From positions 70,123 through 117,223 of the forward strand of contig JAIFWV010000001.1 in NCBI GenBank assembly GCA_019659055.1: a DNA stretch of 47,101 nucleotides, written 5' to 3'. The translations under genes and the position numbers were made by a program. Origin of the DNA: Candidatus Doudnabacteria bacterium. GTDB lineage: Bacteria; Patescibacteriota; Doudnabacteria; UBA920; O2-02-FULL-48-8. Shown one piece after another: positions 29,802 through 38,128 of this stretch. The notes beneath the pieces were generated by a model that saw only the letters and a list, made by a program, of their open reading frames with translations, did not search any database and had not been told where the DNA came from. Within the stretch, counting starts at the first letter, position 1, and each line of letters opens with the position of its first letter.

Positions 29802-30173
29802 TTATTGAACTAGCTCTTGGTATTGGCCGGGCGCTTGTTTCAATTGATCCACAGTCAGGCCAGTGCTTGAGAACATAAGATTCGTGGTCAGAAGCAGTAA
29901 TGCGATCGAGGCTACGGTAAGCCCCAGACAGACGTAAGCCGCAGTTTTGCCGTCGGATTTGCCTGAGGTAAAGAATTTTACAGCATAAAGCAACCCAAAC
30001 GGCGGCACTGCCAAGGAGACCATATATCCCCAGCGTTTTTCCTTGGAGGTAAGCATCTGGTCATTGGCCCCGCTGAGCGCGGCCATGGCTAAACTCGCGA
30101 CATCAATTTCTTTGTTGGCGCTGTGCAGATCTTTGTATTGTTTTATTTGTTTCGCAAGCTCGTCCTCATTCAT
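29802..30173 (-). CDS. hypothetical membrane protein
   Basis: 123-aa ORF with two TM segments. Confidence 0.55.
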   Translation of the reverse strand: MNEDELAKQIKQYKDLHSANKEIDVASLAMAALSGANDQMLTSKEKRWGYMVSLAVPPFGLLYAVKFFTSGKSDGKTAAYVCLGLTVASIALLLLTTNLMFSSTGLTVDQLKQAPGQYQELVQ

Positions 30174-30237
30174 GTCTCTATTATACCAAAAAAATCGCCC
30201 AGTGTCCCCTCGATTACATTAATTAGCAAGGATAAAC

Positions 30238-30804
30238 CTATTTTGTGAAAGTGATGTGCTTCAGGATTTCCTCTTGTAACGATTTTTCCATTTGGGGCGG
30301 GAATGAGAATACATAATAGCCGTTGTTCTGTACTACTACACCATCGTTAATATCGTTTCCTTGAATCACAACCCAGTAGCCACTCTTGGATCCCACTATG
30401 ATGTTCTGGCCCTTAGTGTATGAATTACCTAGCATACTAAAGAGATCACTTGCGTACTGCACGTTAAAATCATAATCATAACCATTACTCTTTCCAGCAT
30501 CGACTTTTGCTTTAGTGCTAGGACTTAATATAGATGCAACCCCAGTATTATTATCAGCAGAAGGAGTGACTATTACCCACGTGGATGGATATTCAATTGA
30601 AACCTCTTTGGCACTAAAAGTCTTAAAAGGAGCCTTATAGTCCTGGCTTGTGGGAGGAGGCGTAGGAGTGGGGACTTGAGTTGGATTTGGAGTCGGAGTG
30701 GCTTGACTTACTAAATCATTAGAAGAATTTCCATGCCAAATTAGATAAGCAACTACTGCTATAACCACTATAGCAACCACCACTAAAATTACATTTTTTC
30801 TCAT
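30238..30804 (-). CDS. hypothetical membrane-anchored protein with Pro/Thr-rich linker
   Basis: N-terminal TM, linker TPTPNPTQVPTPTPPPTS, soluble domain. Confidence 0.65.
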   Translation of the reverse strand: MRKNVILVVVAIVVIAVVAYLIWHGNSSNDLVSQATPTPNPTQVPTPTPPPTSQDYKAPFKTFSAKEVSIEYPSTWVIVTPSADNNTGVASILSPSTKAKVDAGKSNGYDYDFNVQYASDLFSMLGNSYTKGQNIIVGSKSGYWVVIQGNDINDGVVVQNNGYYVFSFPPQMEKSLQEEILKHITFTK

Positions 30805-30840
30805 TTGATTAAGTTTAATAACGATTTAATTATAGTAGAA

Positions 30841-30870
30841 AAATAGGGAGAGCGCACTGTGCCCTCTCCC
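30841..30870 (-). terminator. Rho-independent terminator
   Basis: gggagag/ctctccc stem followed by ATTTTT on the minus strand. Confidence 0.7.
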
Positions 30871-30891
30871 TCACCGTTTGCGTGGTCCGCG

Positions 30892-31905
30892 TCAGGGATA
30901 TACCACGACCTGCTTCCATCCCGACCAGTTGCCATTGACGTCGTAGTATCCCCACCAACGAATCAATTTGTTTGTCTTATCTACCGCAGCCTCGGCCTCG
31001 TACCAAGTCGTGACACCGTTCACAGTTTTAAAGAACCAGCTCCTGTAGTGGATGGAGTTCCCCGCAACATCGTCCCACCACCAACGCAAGTCGTTTGGGT
31101 AAGGGACAAGAGCCTTGTCGAACTTCGCGATCAAGCCCTGTTTCATGTCATAGAAAGATAAAGGCATGTCCGGATCACTGCATTTAGACGTATCGCCTGG
31201 GGGGCAGGTCGACTCGATAAATTGGATAGGATCCACCCACCCCATGCGACTGGGCCAGTTAGCTATTGCAGTCCTCCCTAAACCAGTGGTAGGACTGCCG
31301 CTACCTACCCAGATACCGAAATGAAGGTGCTCTGCACCGCCATATGTACCAACAGATCCAAGGTACTGGCCTTTGTATACCTGGGTATTAAGCTGTCCCG
31401 AGCCACAGTACATACAGGTTGACTTTTCGATATGTCCATAAACAGCCTTAAACGATCCAGCCGTGGGAGATGTCGATCTGATAACTAAAGCTATATTCAC
31501 AGTACTACCCGATACGTCCCAACCATTTAGTGAAACCTGGTCGATGTAACCGTCTGCCGCGGCGTAGACGTATGTCCCATACGGTGCCATCACGTCATAA
31601 CCATTGTGGTAGACATCAGGGCTGTAATCGTACCAGCCCGCCTGGCCCGTATGGTAATCATTTACCACAGGATCGGGGGACATGAAGTGTCCTGCGTAAC
31701 CTGTATTGCTGGGACCTTGCTGAACCTTCGTAGACGATCCACCGATACGGTGGTATCCACGATCAATCCAGTCATTCACGTCAGTTACAGGATAGTAGTA
31801 CCCTGTGTGCGTGGGGTGAGGACCTGTTTGTGTCCGCACGGGGGCACTGAAGAAGAGCCCTATTGCGGTAACGAAGAACGCTGTGAGTCTGAACGAAAAT
31901 TTCAT
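30892..31905 (-). CDS. secreted M23-family (LytM-type) metallopeptidase
   Basis: HNGYDVMAPYGTYVYAAADG ... VYGHIEKST ... GGAEHLHFGIW; signal peptide. Confidence 0.85.
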   Translation of the reverse strand: MKFSFRLTAFFVTAIGLFFSAPVRTQTGPHPTHTGYYYPVTDVNDWIDRGYHRIGGSSTKVQQGPSNTGYAGHFMSPDPVVNDYHTGQAGWYDYSPDVYHNGYDVMAPYGTYVYAAADGYIDQVSLNGWDVSGSTVNIALVIRSTSPTAGSFKAVYGHIEKSTCMYCGSGQLNTQVYKGQYLGSVGTYGGAEHLHFGIWVGSGSPTTGLGRTAIANWPSRMGWVDPIQFIESTCPPGDTSKCSDPDMPLSFYDMKQGLIAKFDKALVPYPNDLRWWWDDVAGNSIHYRSWFFKTVNGVTTWYEAEAAVDKTNKLIRWWGYYDVNGNWSGWKQVVVYP

Positions 31906-32088
31906 TACTCATCCTCCTGCAGATTGAGAATAAGATAGCCTGTACGGCTATTCTTATCCCGTAAACAATACAGCGTCGCTTATTCTGGGTCAATGAGAAG
32001 AATGGATAATTCTGACTCGGTTGGGCGGCTCTGATTCGGTCAGTCGCTGATACTCCTTCTCCCGAATCCAGCCACCTTGTGAAATCAC

Positions 32089-32128
32089 AAAAGAAAGAAA
32101 CTGACAAAATATCAGTTCCTTTCTTTTG
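32089..32128. terminator. bidirectional-looking hairpin terminator
   Basis: aaaagaaagaaactga/tcagttcctttctttt, 15 of 16 bp. Confidence 0.7.
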
Positions 32129-32146
32129 GCTCCCTCAGGTTTGCGA

Positions 32147-33415
32147 TTATTCGTATCGTAAGGCTTTGATTGGATCGAGTCTCGATGCCTTGAGCGACGG
32201 CAATGCGCCTGCCAAAAACGCCAGCAAGACTATGCCAGCCAAAGTCAGTAGGCTCGGCAAGACCGGAAACGACAAGAGGTTGAAGCCCACAAAATCTTTG
32301 AGGAAATTTTTGGCTGCGTAGTGATTGATAATCTGGCCTGTGGCTACACTCAAGGCAATGCCAATCAGGCCGCCCCAAAAACCTATGCTTGCCGCCTCGA
32401 GCGAAAAAATCGAAAAGATAGACCGAGAGTTGGCACCCAGAGCTTTCATTAATCCGATTTCGGGGGTCCGCTCGTTTACCGCCATAAGCAAAGTGTTTAC
32501 AATCCCAAAAGTTGCAGCCAGCAGAGCAATCGCTCCAAACACGTCGAGCCCAACCAAGATCCCATTGATAATTTTGCTAAACGTACCGATCTGATCCTGG
32601 ATGGTCTGGGCCGAGTAACCATTGGCCACGAGAGTCTGCTTGAGCTCCTCGACCTGCCCCGGTGGCAAATTTTTATCGAACTCGACGATAAGTCCATTGA
32701 AGCTGTCTGAGAGATTGGCAATCCCGCGCGTCTGATCTGCTTGCAGTTCCGACGCAAATATTGGCGAAGTATAAATGGTGGCGTTGCCCAGGATTGATTC
32801 TTGCTGGACACCGACTATTTGCAGTTGGCGTTCCTCGATTTTCCCCAAAGAATTTTTGTAGCCGACTGTCAGATTTTTCCCGAGCGCATCGGAAGCCGAG
32901 CTAAACCCCAGAGGTTCGACATAGCGGATTGGGATACTGACCTCGTCTGGATTTTCTAAGCCCGCCACCCGGCCTGAAGCCATATCCAAATTTAAGCCGC
33001 GGATGTATTGGTTGAGTGCGGCGATATATTTGTCTCCGCCGGCCGCGATGTATTCCAGTTGCGGGGTGTAATTTGGGGTTATAGTTTGCACATTTTTAAT
33101 GTTGCGAATATTTTCGATGTCATTGGTCCCGAGAAGCGGCAGATTGAAAGTCCCACTGCGCTTGTCCGGGTCGTATTTGGTGACTTCGCTTGAAAGTGGG
33201 TTCTGCTGGCCGGACTTACCCTGGACAATGAGCGAATTCTCGACTCCGACATTACCAAGTTCTTTGTTAACATAAGACTTCACCCCATTACCGACACCGT
33301 TGGTCAGTGAAATAGTAAAGGTCCCGATAAATACTGCGAGGATTGTCAAAAAGGTGCGAAGTTTGCTTCGAACCAAGTTGCTTTGGGAAATTTTGATCAT
33401 ATCTAAAATCTTCAT
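32147..33415 (-). CDS. ABC transporter permease (MacB/FtsX family)
   Basis: MKILDMIKISQSNLVRSKLRTFLTILAVFIGTFTI...; four-TM FtsX topology. Confidence 0.88.
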   Translation of the reverse strand: MKILDMIKISQSNLVRSKLRTFLTILAVFIGTFTISLTNGVGNGVKSYVNKELGNVGVENSLIVQGKSGQQNPLSSEVTKYDPDKRSGTFNLPLLGTNDIENIRNIKNVQTITPNYTPQLEYIAAGGDKYIAALNQYIRGLNLDMASGRVAGLENPDEVSIPIRYVEPLGFSSASDALGKNLTVGYKNSLGKIEERQLQIVGVQQESILGNATIYTSPIFASELQADQTRGIANLSDSFNGLIVEFDKNLPPGQVEELKQTLVANGYSAQTIQDQIGTFSKIINGILVGLDVFGAIALLAATFGIVNTLLMAVNERTPEIGLMKALGANSRSIFSIFSLEAASIGFWGGLIGIALSVATGQIINHYAAKNFLKDFVGFNLLSFPVLPSLLTLAGIVLLAFLAGALPSLKASRLDPIKALRYE

Positions 33416-34095
33416 ACGGTTTCTCCCAGAATCACTCCGTCTTTGATAGTGATCATGCGGTTGCACATGAGTGCAAGTTCGTGATCGTGAGTAACGATAA
33501 TCAGCGTCATGCCTTTTTCGCGCTGAAGGCGGAACAAAAATTCTATAATCGAACGTCCGTTTTCTGAATCCAAATTGCCGGTCGGCTCGTCAGCAAAAAT
33601 AATTTGAGGATTGGTGATAAGCGCCCGGGCGATACACAGTCTTTGCTTTTGGCCGCCTGAGAGGTCGTTGGCTTTCTGCTTGGCAAACTCCGCCAACCCG
33701 ACCACGGAAAGCATGGCCAGTCCCCGCTCGTTGCGCTGCCTAGCGCCCACACCTTGAATAACCAACGGCAAAACGACGTTTTCAAGACAAGTGTTGCGGG
33801 CATTCAGGAAAAATTGCTGGAACACAAACCCAAATTTTTCATTTCGGAGTTTGTCGAGTTCCTGATGTTTGAGAGACGTCGTATCGTGGCCGTCTACAAA
33901 AAGCTTGCCCGAAGTCGGCCGGTCCAAGGTTGCCAAAATATGCAGGAGAGTGGATTTACCGCTCCCGGATTTACCGACAATCGCGACACTCTCGCCTGCT
34001 TGGATATTTATGGAGACATCCTTAAGAGCCGCGGTGGTAGCGCCGTCATTGCCGTAAATTTTGTCTAGATTCTGAGTTTCGATAATTGCGTTCAT
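33412..34095 (-). CDS. ABC transporter ATP-binding protein (LolD/MacB-like)
   Basis: GKSGSGKSTLL, LSGGQKQRLCIARALI, IIFADEPTGNLD. Confidence 0.93.
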   Translation of the reverse strand: MNAIIETQNLDKIYGNDGATTAALKDVSINIQAGESVAIVGKSGSGKSTLLHILATLDRPTSGKLFVDGHDTTSLKHQELDKLRNEKFGFVFQQFFLNARNTCLENVVLPLVIQGVGARQRNERGLAMLSVVGLAEFAKQKANDLSGGQKQRLCIARALITNPQIIFADEPTGNLDSENGRSIIEFLFRLQREKGMTLIIVTHDHELALMCNRMITIKDGVILGETV

Positions 34096-34185
34096 ATTGT
34101 GATAAAACGGGAATTAGATCCCGTTTTTGTTTGCGTATTCAGTATATAATTGTACTCCTTTTTTGGCATTTTGTCAACATTTAGC

Positions 34186-34764
34186 CTAGTGGAGCTTCTC
34201 TCCACGAGCAAGCATTTCAATCAGGTCATTAATACGCTTTTTTCGGGTTTCAATTTTCTTGGCAGTCGTGATGCGCCAGATGATGGCGTAGGAATTAGCC
34301 TTGCTTAAATTTTGAAAAAAGGCTTTTGCTTTTTTGTTCTTCTTCAAGGCTGTAAGGAAATCCTCCGGCGCTACCGCGCTTTTGGGGGATGCATAGGCAT
34401 TGTCCCACCGGCCGTCTTCCTTGGCGGCCGCAATTACCGCAAGTCCTGCGGGCATCATTTTCTTCTCAAGGATAAGCTTCGTGACTTTGTCGCGGTTGAT
34501 CTGCGACCACATGCTCTTGGATTTGCGCGGAGTAAACTTCTGAATGTACGATTTCTCATCGAACCGGTTGACCAGGCTGTCGATCCAGCCAAAACACAAA
34601 ACTTCGTCCAAAGCTTCCAGATAATTCATCATTTTGACGCCTGAGGCTTTCTTATAAAACCGAATCCAAATCCCCTGGGACTTAGCGTGATTGATCCTAA
34701 GCCATTTGCGGAATTCTTGCGACGTTTTAAATGCTAAAATTGGGTTTCCGTCTTTTGCTTTCAT
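34186..34764 (-). CDS. YdeI/OmpD-associated family protein
   Basis: FKTSQEFRKWLRINHAKSQGIWIRFYKK...EALDEVLCFGWIDSLVNRFDEKSYIQKFTPRKSKSMWSQIN. Confidence 0.8.
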   Translation of the reverse strand: MKAKDGNPILAFKTSQEFRKWLRINHAKSQGIWIRFYKKASGVKMMNYLEALDEVLCFGWIDSLVNRFDEKSYIQKFTPRKSKSMWSQINRDKVTKLILEKKMMPAGLAVIAAAKEDGRWDNAYASPKSAVAPEDFLTALKKNKKAKAFFQNLSKANSYAIIWRITTAKKIETRKKRINDLIEMLARGEKLH

Positions 34765-34806
34765 GTATTGAAATTATATCCTAAATCTGGTATATTTACT
34801 AAGATT

Positions 34807-34881
34807 TGGGGCGTCGCCAAGCGGTAAGGCAGGGGCCTTTGAAGCCCCCATTCGTAGGTTCGAATCCTACCGCCCCAGCCA
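34807..34881 (+). tRNA. tRNA-Gln (anticodon TTG), encoded CCA
   Basis: TGGGGCG/CGCCCCA acceptor, anticodon stem GGGGC/GCCCC with loop CTTTGAA, GTAGG-TTCGAAT-CCTAC. Confidence 0.93.
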
Positions 34882-34906
34882 ATAAGATTTTCAATAATGA
34901 TATAAA

Positions 34907-35041
34907 GTAGGATTCGAACGGGTTGAAGCGAGGCAAGTCATCAGACGCAGCCGAGCGATCGGAAAATGTCCTGTGAACATTTTCCGCAACCCTGTAGTAG
35001 CCGCCTAAGCGGCGGAACTCGAATCCTACCGCCCCAGCCAA
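34907..35041. repeat. structured element ending in a 23-bp duplicate of the tRNA-Gln 3' end
   Basis: Direct repeat tcgaatcctaccgccccagccaa at 34860-34882 and 35019-35041; terminal inverted repeat gtaggattcga/tcgaatcctac; internal hairpins ggaaaatgt/acattttcc and gccgc/gcggc. Confidence 0.85.
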
Positions 35042-35054
35042 AAGAAATTCGCAT

Positions 35055-35798
35055 ATGCAATTCAGTCCAACTAATAACATTGTTAAACTCTGCCTTCAGG
35101 GCATGGGCATGGAAGACAAAGGTAAGCCTGAAGAAGCAAGTAAATTATTTCTCCAAGCCTGGGATGAAGCCACAAACAATTCTGAAAAATTTCTCGCCGC
35201 TTTCTACATATCCCGGCATCAAAAAAATACTTCCGATAGGTTAAAGTGGCTTACAACTGCTTTACAGTTGGCATTGGAACTAAACGACCATTCGGTTGAG
35301 AGTGCTTTTCCTTCTCTGTACTCAAGCATTGCCAAATGCTATGAGGATCTAAACGATCCTCACGAGGCAAATAAGAATTATAAATTAGCAGCTTCTTTTA
35401 AAAATAAACCGACCGACACCGGTCCTTTTTATCATGGAACGAAAGCAGATTTGAAAGTGGGCGATTTGCTGACAACAAAAAATGATTCTAACTATAAATC
35501 CGACCTAAAAATGAATCATATTTATTTCACCGCGCTCGTGAATGGGGCGGGTCTTGCTGCGGCATTGGCCAAAGGTGAAGGACGTGAACGTGTCTATGTA
35601 GTCGAACCAACGGGAGACTTTGAAGATGACCCGAACGTTACCAATAAAAAATTCCCGGGCAATCAGACACGTTCATATCGCTCCGAATCGCCACTGAAAA
35701 TTGTTGGCGAAGTAGTAGATTGGGAACGGCTTATACCTGAGGAACTTCAAAAATTTCGTGACAGATTAGCCAACACCAAAGAAAATATTATAAATTAG
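35055..35798 (+). CDS. arr: TPR-like N-terminal domain fused to rifampin ADP-ribosyltransferase (Arr)-like domain
   Basis: GPFYHGTKADLKVGDLLTTKNDSNY...NHIYFTAL...GEGRERVYVVEPTGDFEDDPNVTNKKFPGNQTRSYRSESPLKIVGEVVDW. Confidence 0.88.
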   Translation: MQFSPTNNIVKLCLQGMGMEDKGKPEEASKLFLQAWDEATNNSEKFLAAFYISRHQKNTSDRLKWLTTALQLALELNDHSVESAFPSLYSSIAKCYEDLNDPHEANKNYKLAASFKNKPTDTGPFYHGTKADLKVGDLLTTKNDSNYKSDLKMNHIYFTALVNGAGLAAALAKGEGRERVYVVEPTGDFEDDPNVTNKKFPGNQTRSYRSESPLKIVGEVVDWERLIPEELQKFRDRLANTKENIIN

Positions 35799-35814
35799 CG
35801 ATCCATTTTTGTTT

Positions 35815-35848
35815 AAAAAAGCGGAAGTAGATCACTTCCGCTTTTTTG
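35815..35848. terminator. bidirectional terminator
   Basis: aaaaaagcggaagt-agatc-acttccgctttttt. Confidence 0.88.
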
Positions 35849-36499
35849 TTATACGCCCTTGTTCTCTTTGAGATCCCAACCGGCTTTAATCGGTTCACCG
35901 AGTGTGCCATCTGGCTTTTGCTGCCGGTATTCGACTTCTATTTTCCCAAAACTTAAACTGAAAGAATCCAGAGGAAGCAGGTCGCTTCCGCCAGCATTTT
36001 GTCTATAAGAGCTAACCAAGACGTCTGAGAATTTCCAGGTCAGAAATACCTGGCCCTTATCTTTGCCTGCCGAACGCACTACCATAAGTGTCGCATCCTT
36101 GATGTGTTTCCCGTTGGCCGTGGCCAAGAACAGCGCTACCGATGCCTTGTTTACTCGCATCGTGAAATTGAAATCATCCATTTGAACTTTGCCGGCACCG
36201 CTTCCACCGCCAAAGCTTGTTGACCCGGAATTATGTTCGCCAAAACTGTAAGATTCAATGTCGATTTGGTTTTCGTGTCCCGCGGTTGTAGATTCGCCGT
36301 CTATGCCATCAATCTGGAGGTAATAATCAACTGCCGAGGCGTCTGCGGACTGCACCAATAAGTCATTCAGGCCTAAGGCCTTGTTCTGTCCAGCCGGACC
36401 TGTTGCCAAACTAAATGCAAACATACCGAAGACCAAAACCAACGCTAAAACTGCCGCGATGTTTGTTTTCGCCCAATTCGTAATTTTATTCATAAGCAT
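35849..36499 (-). CDS. Hcp-family (T6SS tube-like, PF05638-type) protein with N-terminal TM/signal segment
   Basis: DYYLQIDGIDGESTTAGHENQIDIESYSFGE...GKVQMDDFNFTMRVNKASVALFLATANGKHIKDATLMV...SFGKIEVEYRQQKPDGTLGEPIKAGWDLKENK. Confidence 0.85.
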   Translation of the reverse strand: MLMNKITNWAKTNIAAVLALVLVFGMFAFSLATGPAGQNKALGLNDLLVQSADASAVDYYLQIDGIDGESTTAGHENQIDIESYSFGEHNSGSTSFGGGSGAGKVQMDDFNFTMRVNKASVALFLATANGKHIKDATLMVVRSAGKDKGQVFLTWKFSDVLVSSYRQNAGGSDLLPLDSFSLSFGKIEVEYRQQKPDGTLGEPIKAGWDLKENKGV

Positions 36500-36539
36500 T
36501 ATGTATCTGCGTTAATTATTCTAACTTGTCGACCACAAG

Positions 36540-38120
36540 TTAGGTTTCGACTTCGCCGCCCATAATTTTGAGGGCGGATTCCATGAGATTATTATCGAGA
36601 TTGTCTTCCACGGGTTCGCCCGGCGGAGGCATCTCGTTTTCTGTTTGCGGTGATAAGGGAACAGGTTCTCCCTTCCAATCCTTCTCCACGACTGGTTTGA
36701 TCATAAGCTTCATACCGGTAACTTCTTCGATAACCTGATCGACTACGATCTTGTTTTTGCGCTGTTCAACAGCGTCCTTATGGAACTTATACGGAAACGT
36801 GATCACGAGCTCCCGGCCTTGCAGGGCCACGGCTTTGGCCAATTTCAGGCTTGGAATAAGCGAATGATTGTACTCTTTGAGTTTATCTAAGATTTTCGGC
36901 CAGGCTTCAGCAATTTTCTGCAAACCTTCAGGATTGTCATGAGAGTTTCCACTTCGATCCGACGATTGTCGGGGAGAAGTCTCGGTGTTAGTACCAAGAT
37001 CTCTCACTTCGTTCGAGATGGTACCAATAGCAACATTATCTTTAATATTTATCGCCTCAATGGCTGCCAGTTCCATAGGCAAGCTTTGGATCACGCTCCA
37101 CTTGATTTCACTACCGGCGCGCTGGAATAATTCAATAATCCGGACCAGCTTCTCAAGCGGTACCCGAGACACCAACTCCAAAAGCTTGCTTTGCATTTCC
37201 TGGGAAAACCCAAAGTCGGCACGCGCCCCGACTTTGATAATGAGAATCTTGCGCAAATACTCCAAGAAGTCTTTCTGGAATTGGATGAGGTCTTTCCCTG
37301 AATACATAAGTTTGGAAATAAAATCCACGGCTTGCTTGTTTTCGCCGGCCAGGATGAGAGACAAAAAATCATACGAGGTCTGCAGACTGGTTAGTCCGAG
37401 CACATCTTCAGCCAAAGCCACGGTGAGTTTGCCATTGGCAAAATTTAGGACTTGGTCGAGGAGAGACAATCCATCTCGGAAACTGCCGTCCGCGGCCTGC
37501 GCGATGACGATCAGAGCTTCATCTTCGGCCTCGACTTGATTATCGGCGCAGACAAACTTAAGCCTCTGGACCAGATTTTCCATAGAGGCTTTCTTGAAGT
37601 CAAACCTTTGCGTGCGCGAAACTATCGTAGCCGGGACTTTATGAATTTCGGTGGTCGCCAGAATAAAAATTGCATGCGCGGGGGGTTCTTCCAAAGTCTT
37701 AAGCAATGCATTGAAGGCCCCTTTGGAGAGCATGTGGACTTCGTCAATGATTATGACTTTGTACTTGGCTCGGGTGGGCGCAAATTGCAGATGGTCTATG
37801 AGCTCGCGGATGTTATCGACTCCGGTATGCGAGGCGGCGTCAATTTCGAGGATGTCCAAAGACGTTCCGCCCAAAAAATCCTTACAGATATCGCAGTTAT
37901 TACAAGGTTCACCCTCAGCCACCTGGAGACAATTCACAGCGCGCGCAAAAATCCTGGCGATAGTGGTTTTACCCACTCCGCGCGGACCCGTAAACAAATA
38001 CGCGTGGCCGGCGCGATTGTGGGCCACAGCGTTTCTGAGGGTAGTTTTGACGTGATCCTGGCTCACGACATCCGAGAAACTCACGGGACGATATTTGCGA
38101 TATAAGACGAGATTAGACAT
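36540..38120 (-). CDS. dnaX: DNA polymerase III subunit gamma/tau
   Basis: LYRKYRPVSFSDVVSQDHVKTTLRNAV, GPRGVGKTTIARIFARAVNC, zinc CNNCDIC. Confidence 0.95.
   Translation of the reverse strand: MSNLVLYRKYRPVSFSDVVSQDHVKTTLRNAVAHNRAGHAYLFTGPRGVGKTTIARIFARAVNCLQVAEGEPCNNCDICKDFLGGTSLDILEIDAASHTGVDNIRELIDHLQFAPTRAKYKVIIIDEVHMLSKGAFNALLKTLEEPPAHAIFILATTEIHKVPATIVSRTQRFDFKKASMENLVQRLKFVCADNQVEAEDEALIVIAQAADGSFRDGLSLLDQVLNFANGKLTVALAEDVLGLTSLQTSYDFLSLILAGENKQAVDFISKLMYSGKDLIQFQKDFLEYLRKILIIKVGARADFGFSQEMQSKLLELVSRVPLEKLVRIIELFQRAGSEIKWSVIQSLPMELAAIEAINIKDNVAIGTISNEVRDLGTNTETSPRQSSDRSGNSHDNPEGLQKIAEAWPKILDKLKEYNHSLIPSLKLAKAVALQGRELVITFPYKFHKDAVEQRKNKIVVDQVIEEVTGMKLMIKPVVEKDWKGEPVPLSPQTENEMPPPGEPVEDNLDNNLMESALKIMGGEVET
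36949..37021 (-). repeat. palindromic repeat family P1, copy C, in frame inside dnaX
   Basis: Minus strand ccatctcgaacgaagtgagagatcttggtactaacaccgagacttctcc...tcgaagtgg; encodes TISNEVRDLGTNTETSPRQSSDRSG. Confidence 0.88.
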
Positions 38121-38128
38121 AAAGAGGT

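Noticed and set aside
34799-35080. 93-aa minus-strand ORF (…LAGAVGFEPTNGGFKGPCLTAWRRPKS)
   Set aside because: Antisense translation of tRNA-Gln and its duplicated 3' end; a typical spurious tRNA ORF.
34807-35798. Canonical integrase-driven genomic island at tRNA-Gln
   Set aside because: A tRNA-end duplication exists, but there is no integrase gene in the window and the second repeat lies before, not after, the arr gene; only a remnant or a mini-element is supportable.
36540-38120. Programmed frameshift in dnaX (tau/gamma)
   Set aside because: No obvious A-rich slippery site with a following stem that would give a shorter product; the unusual part is the in-frame palindrome.
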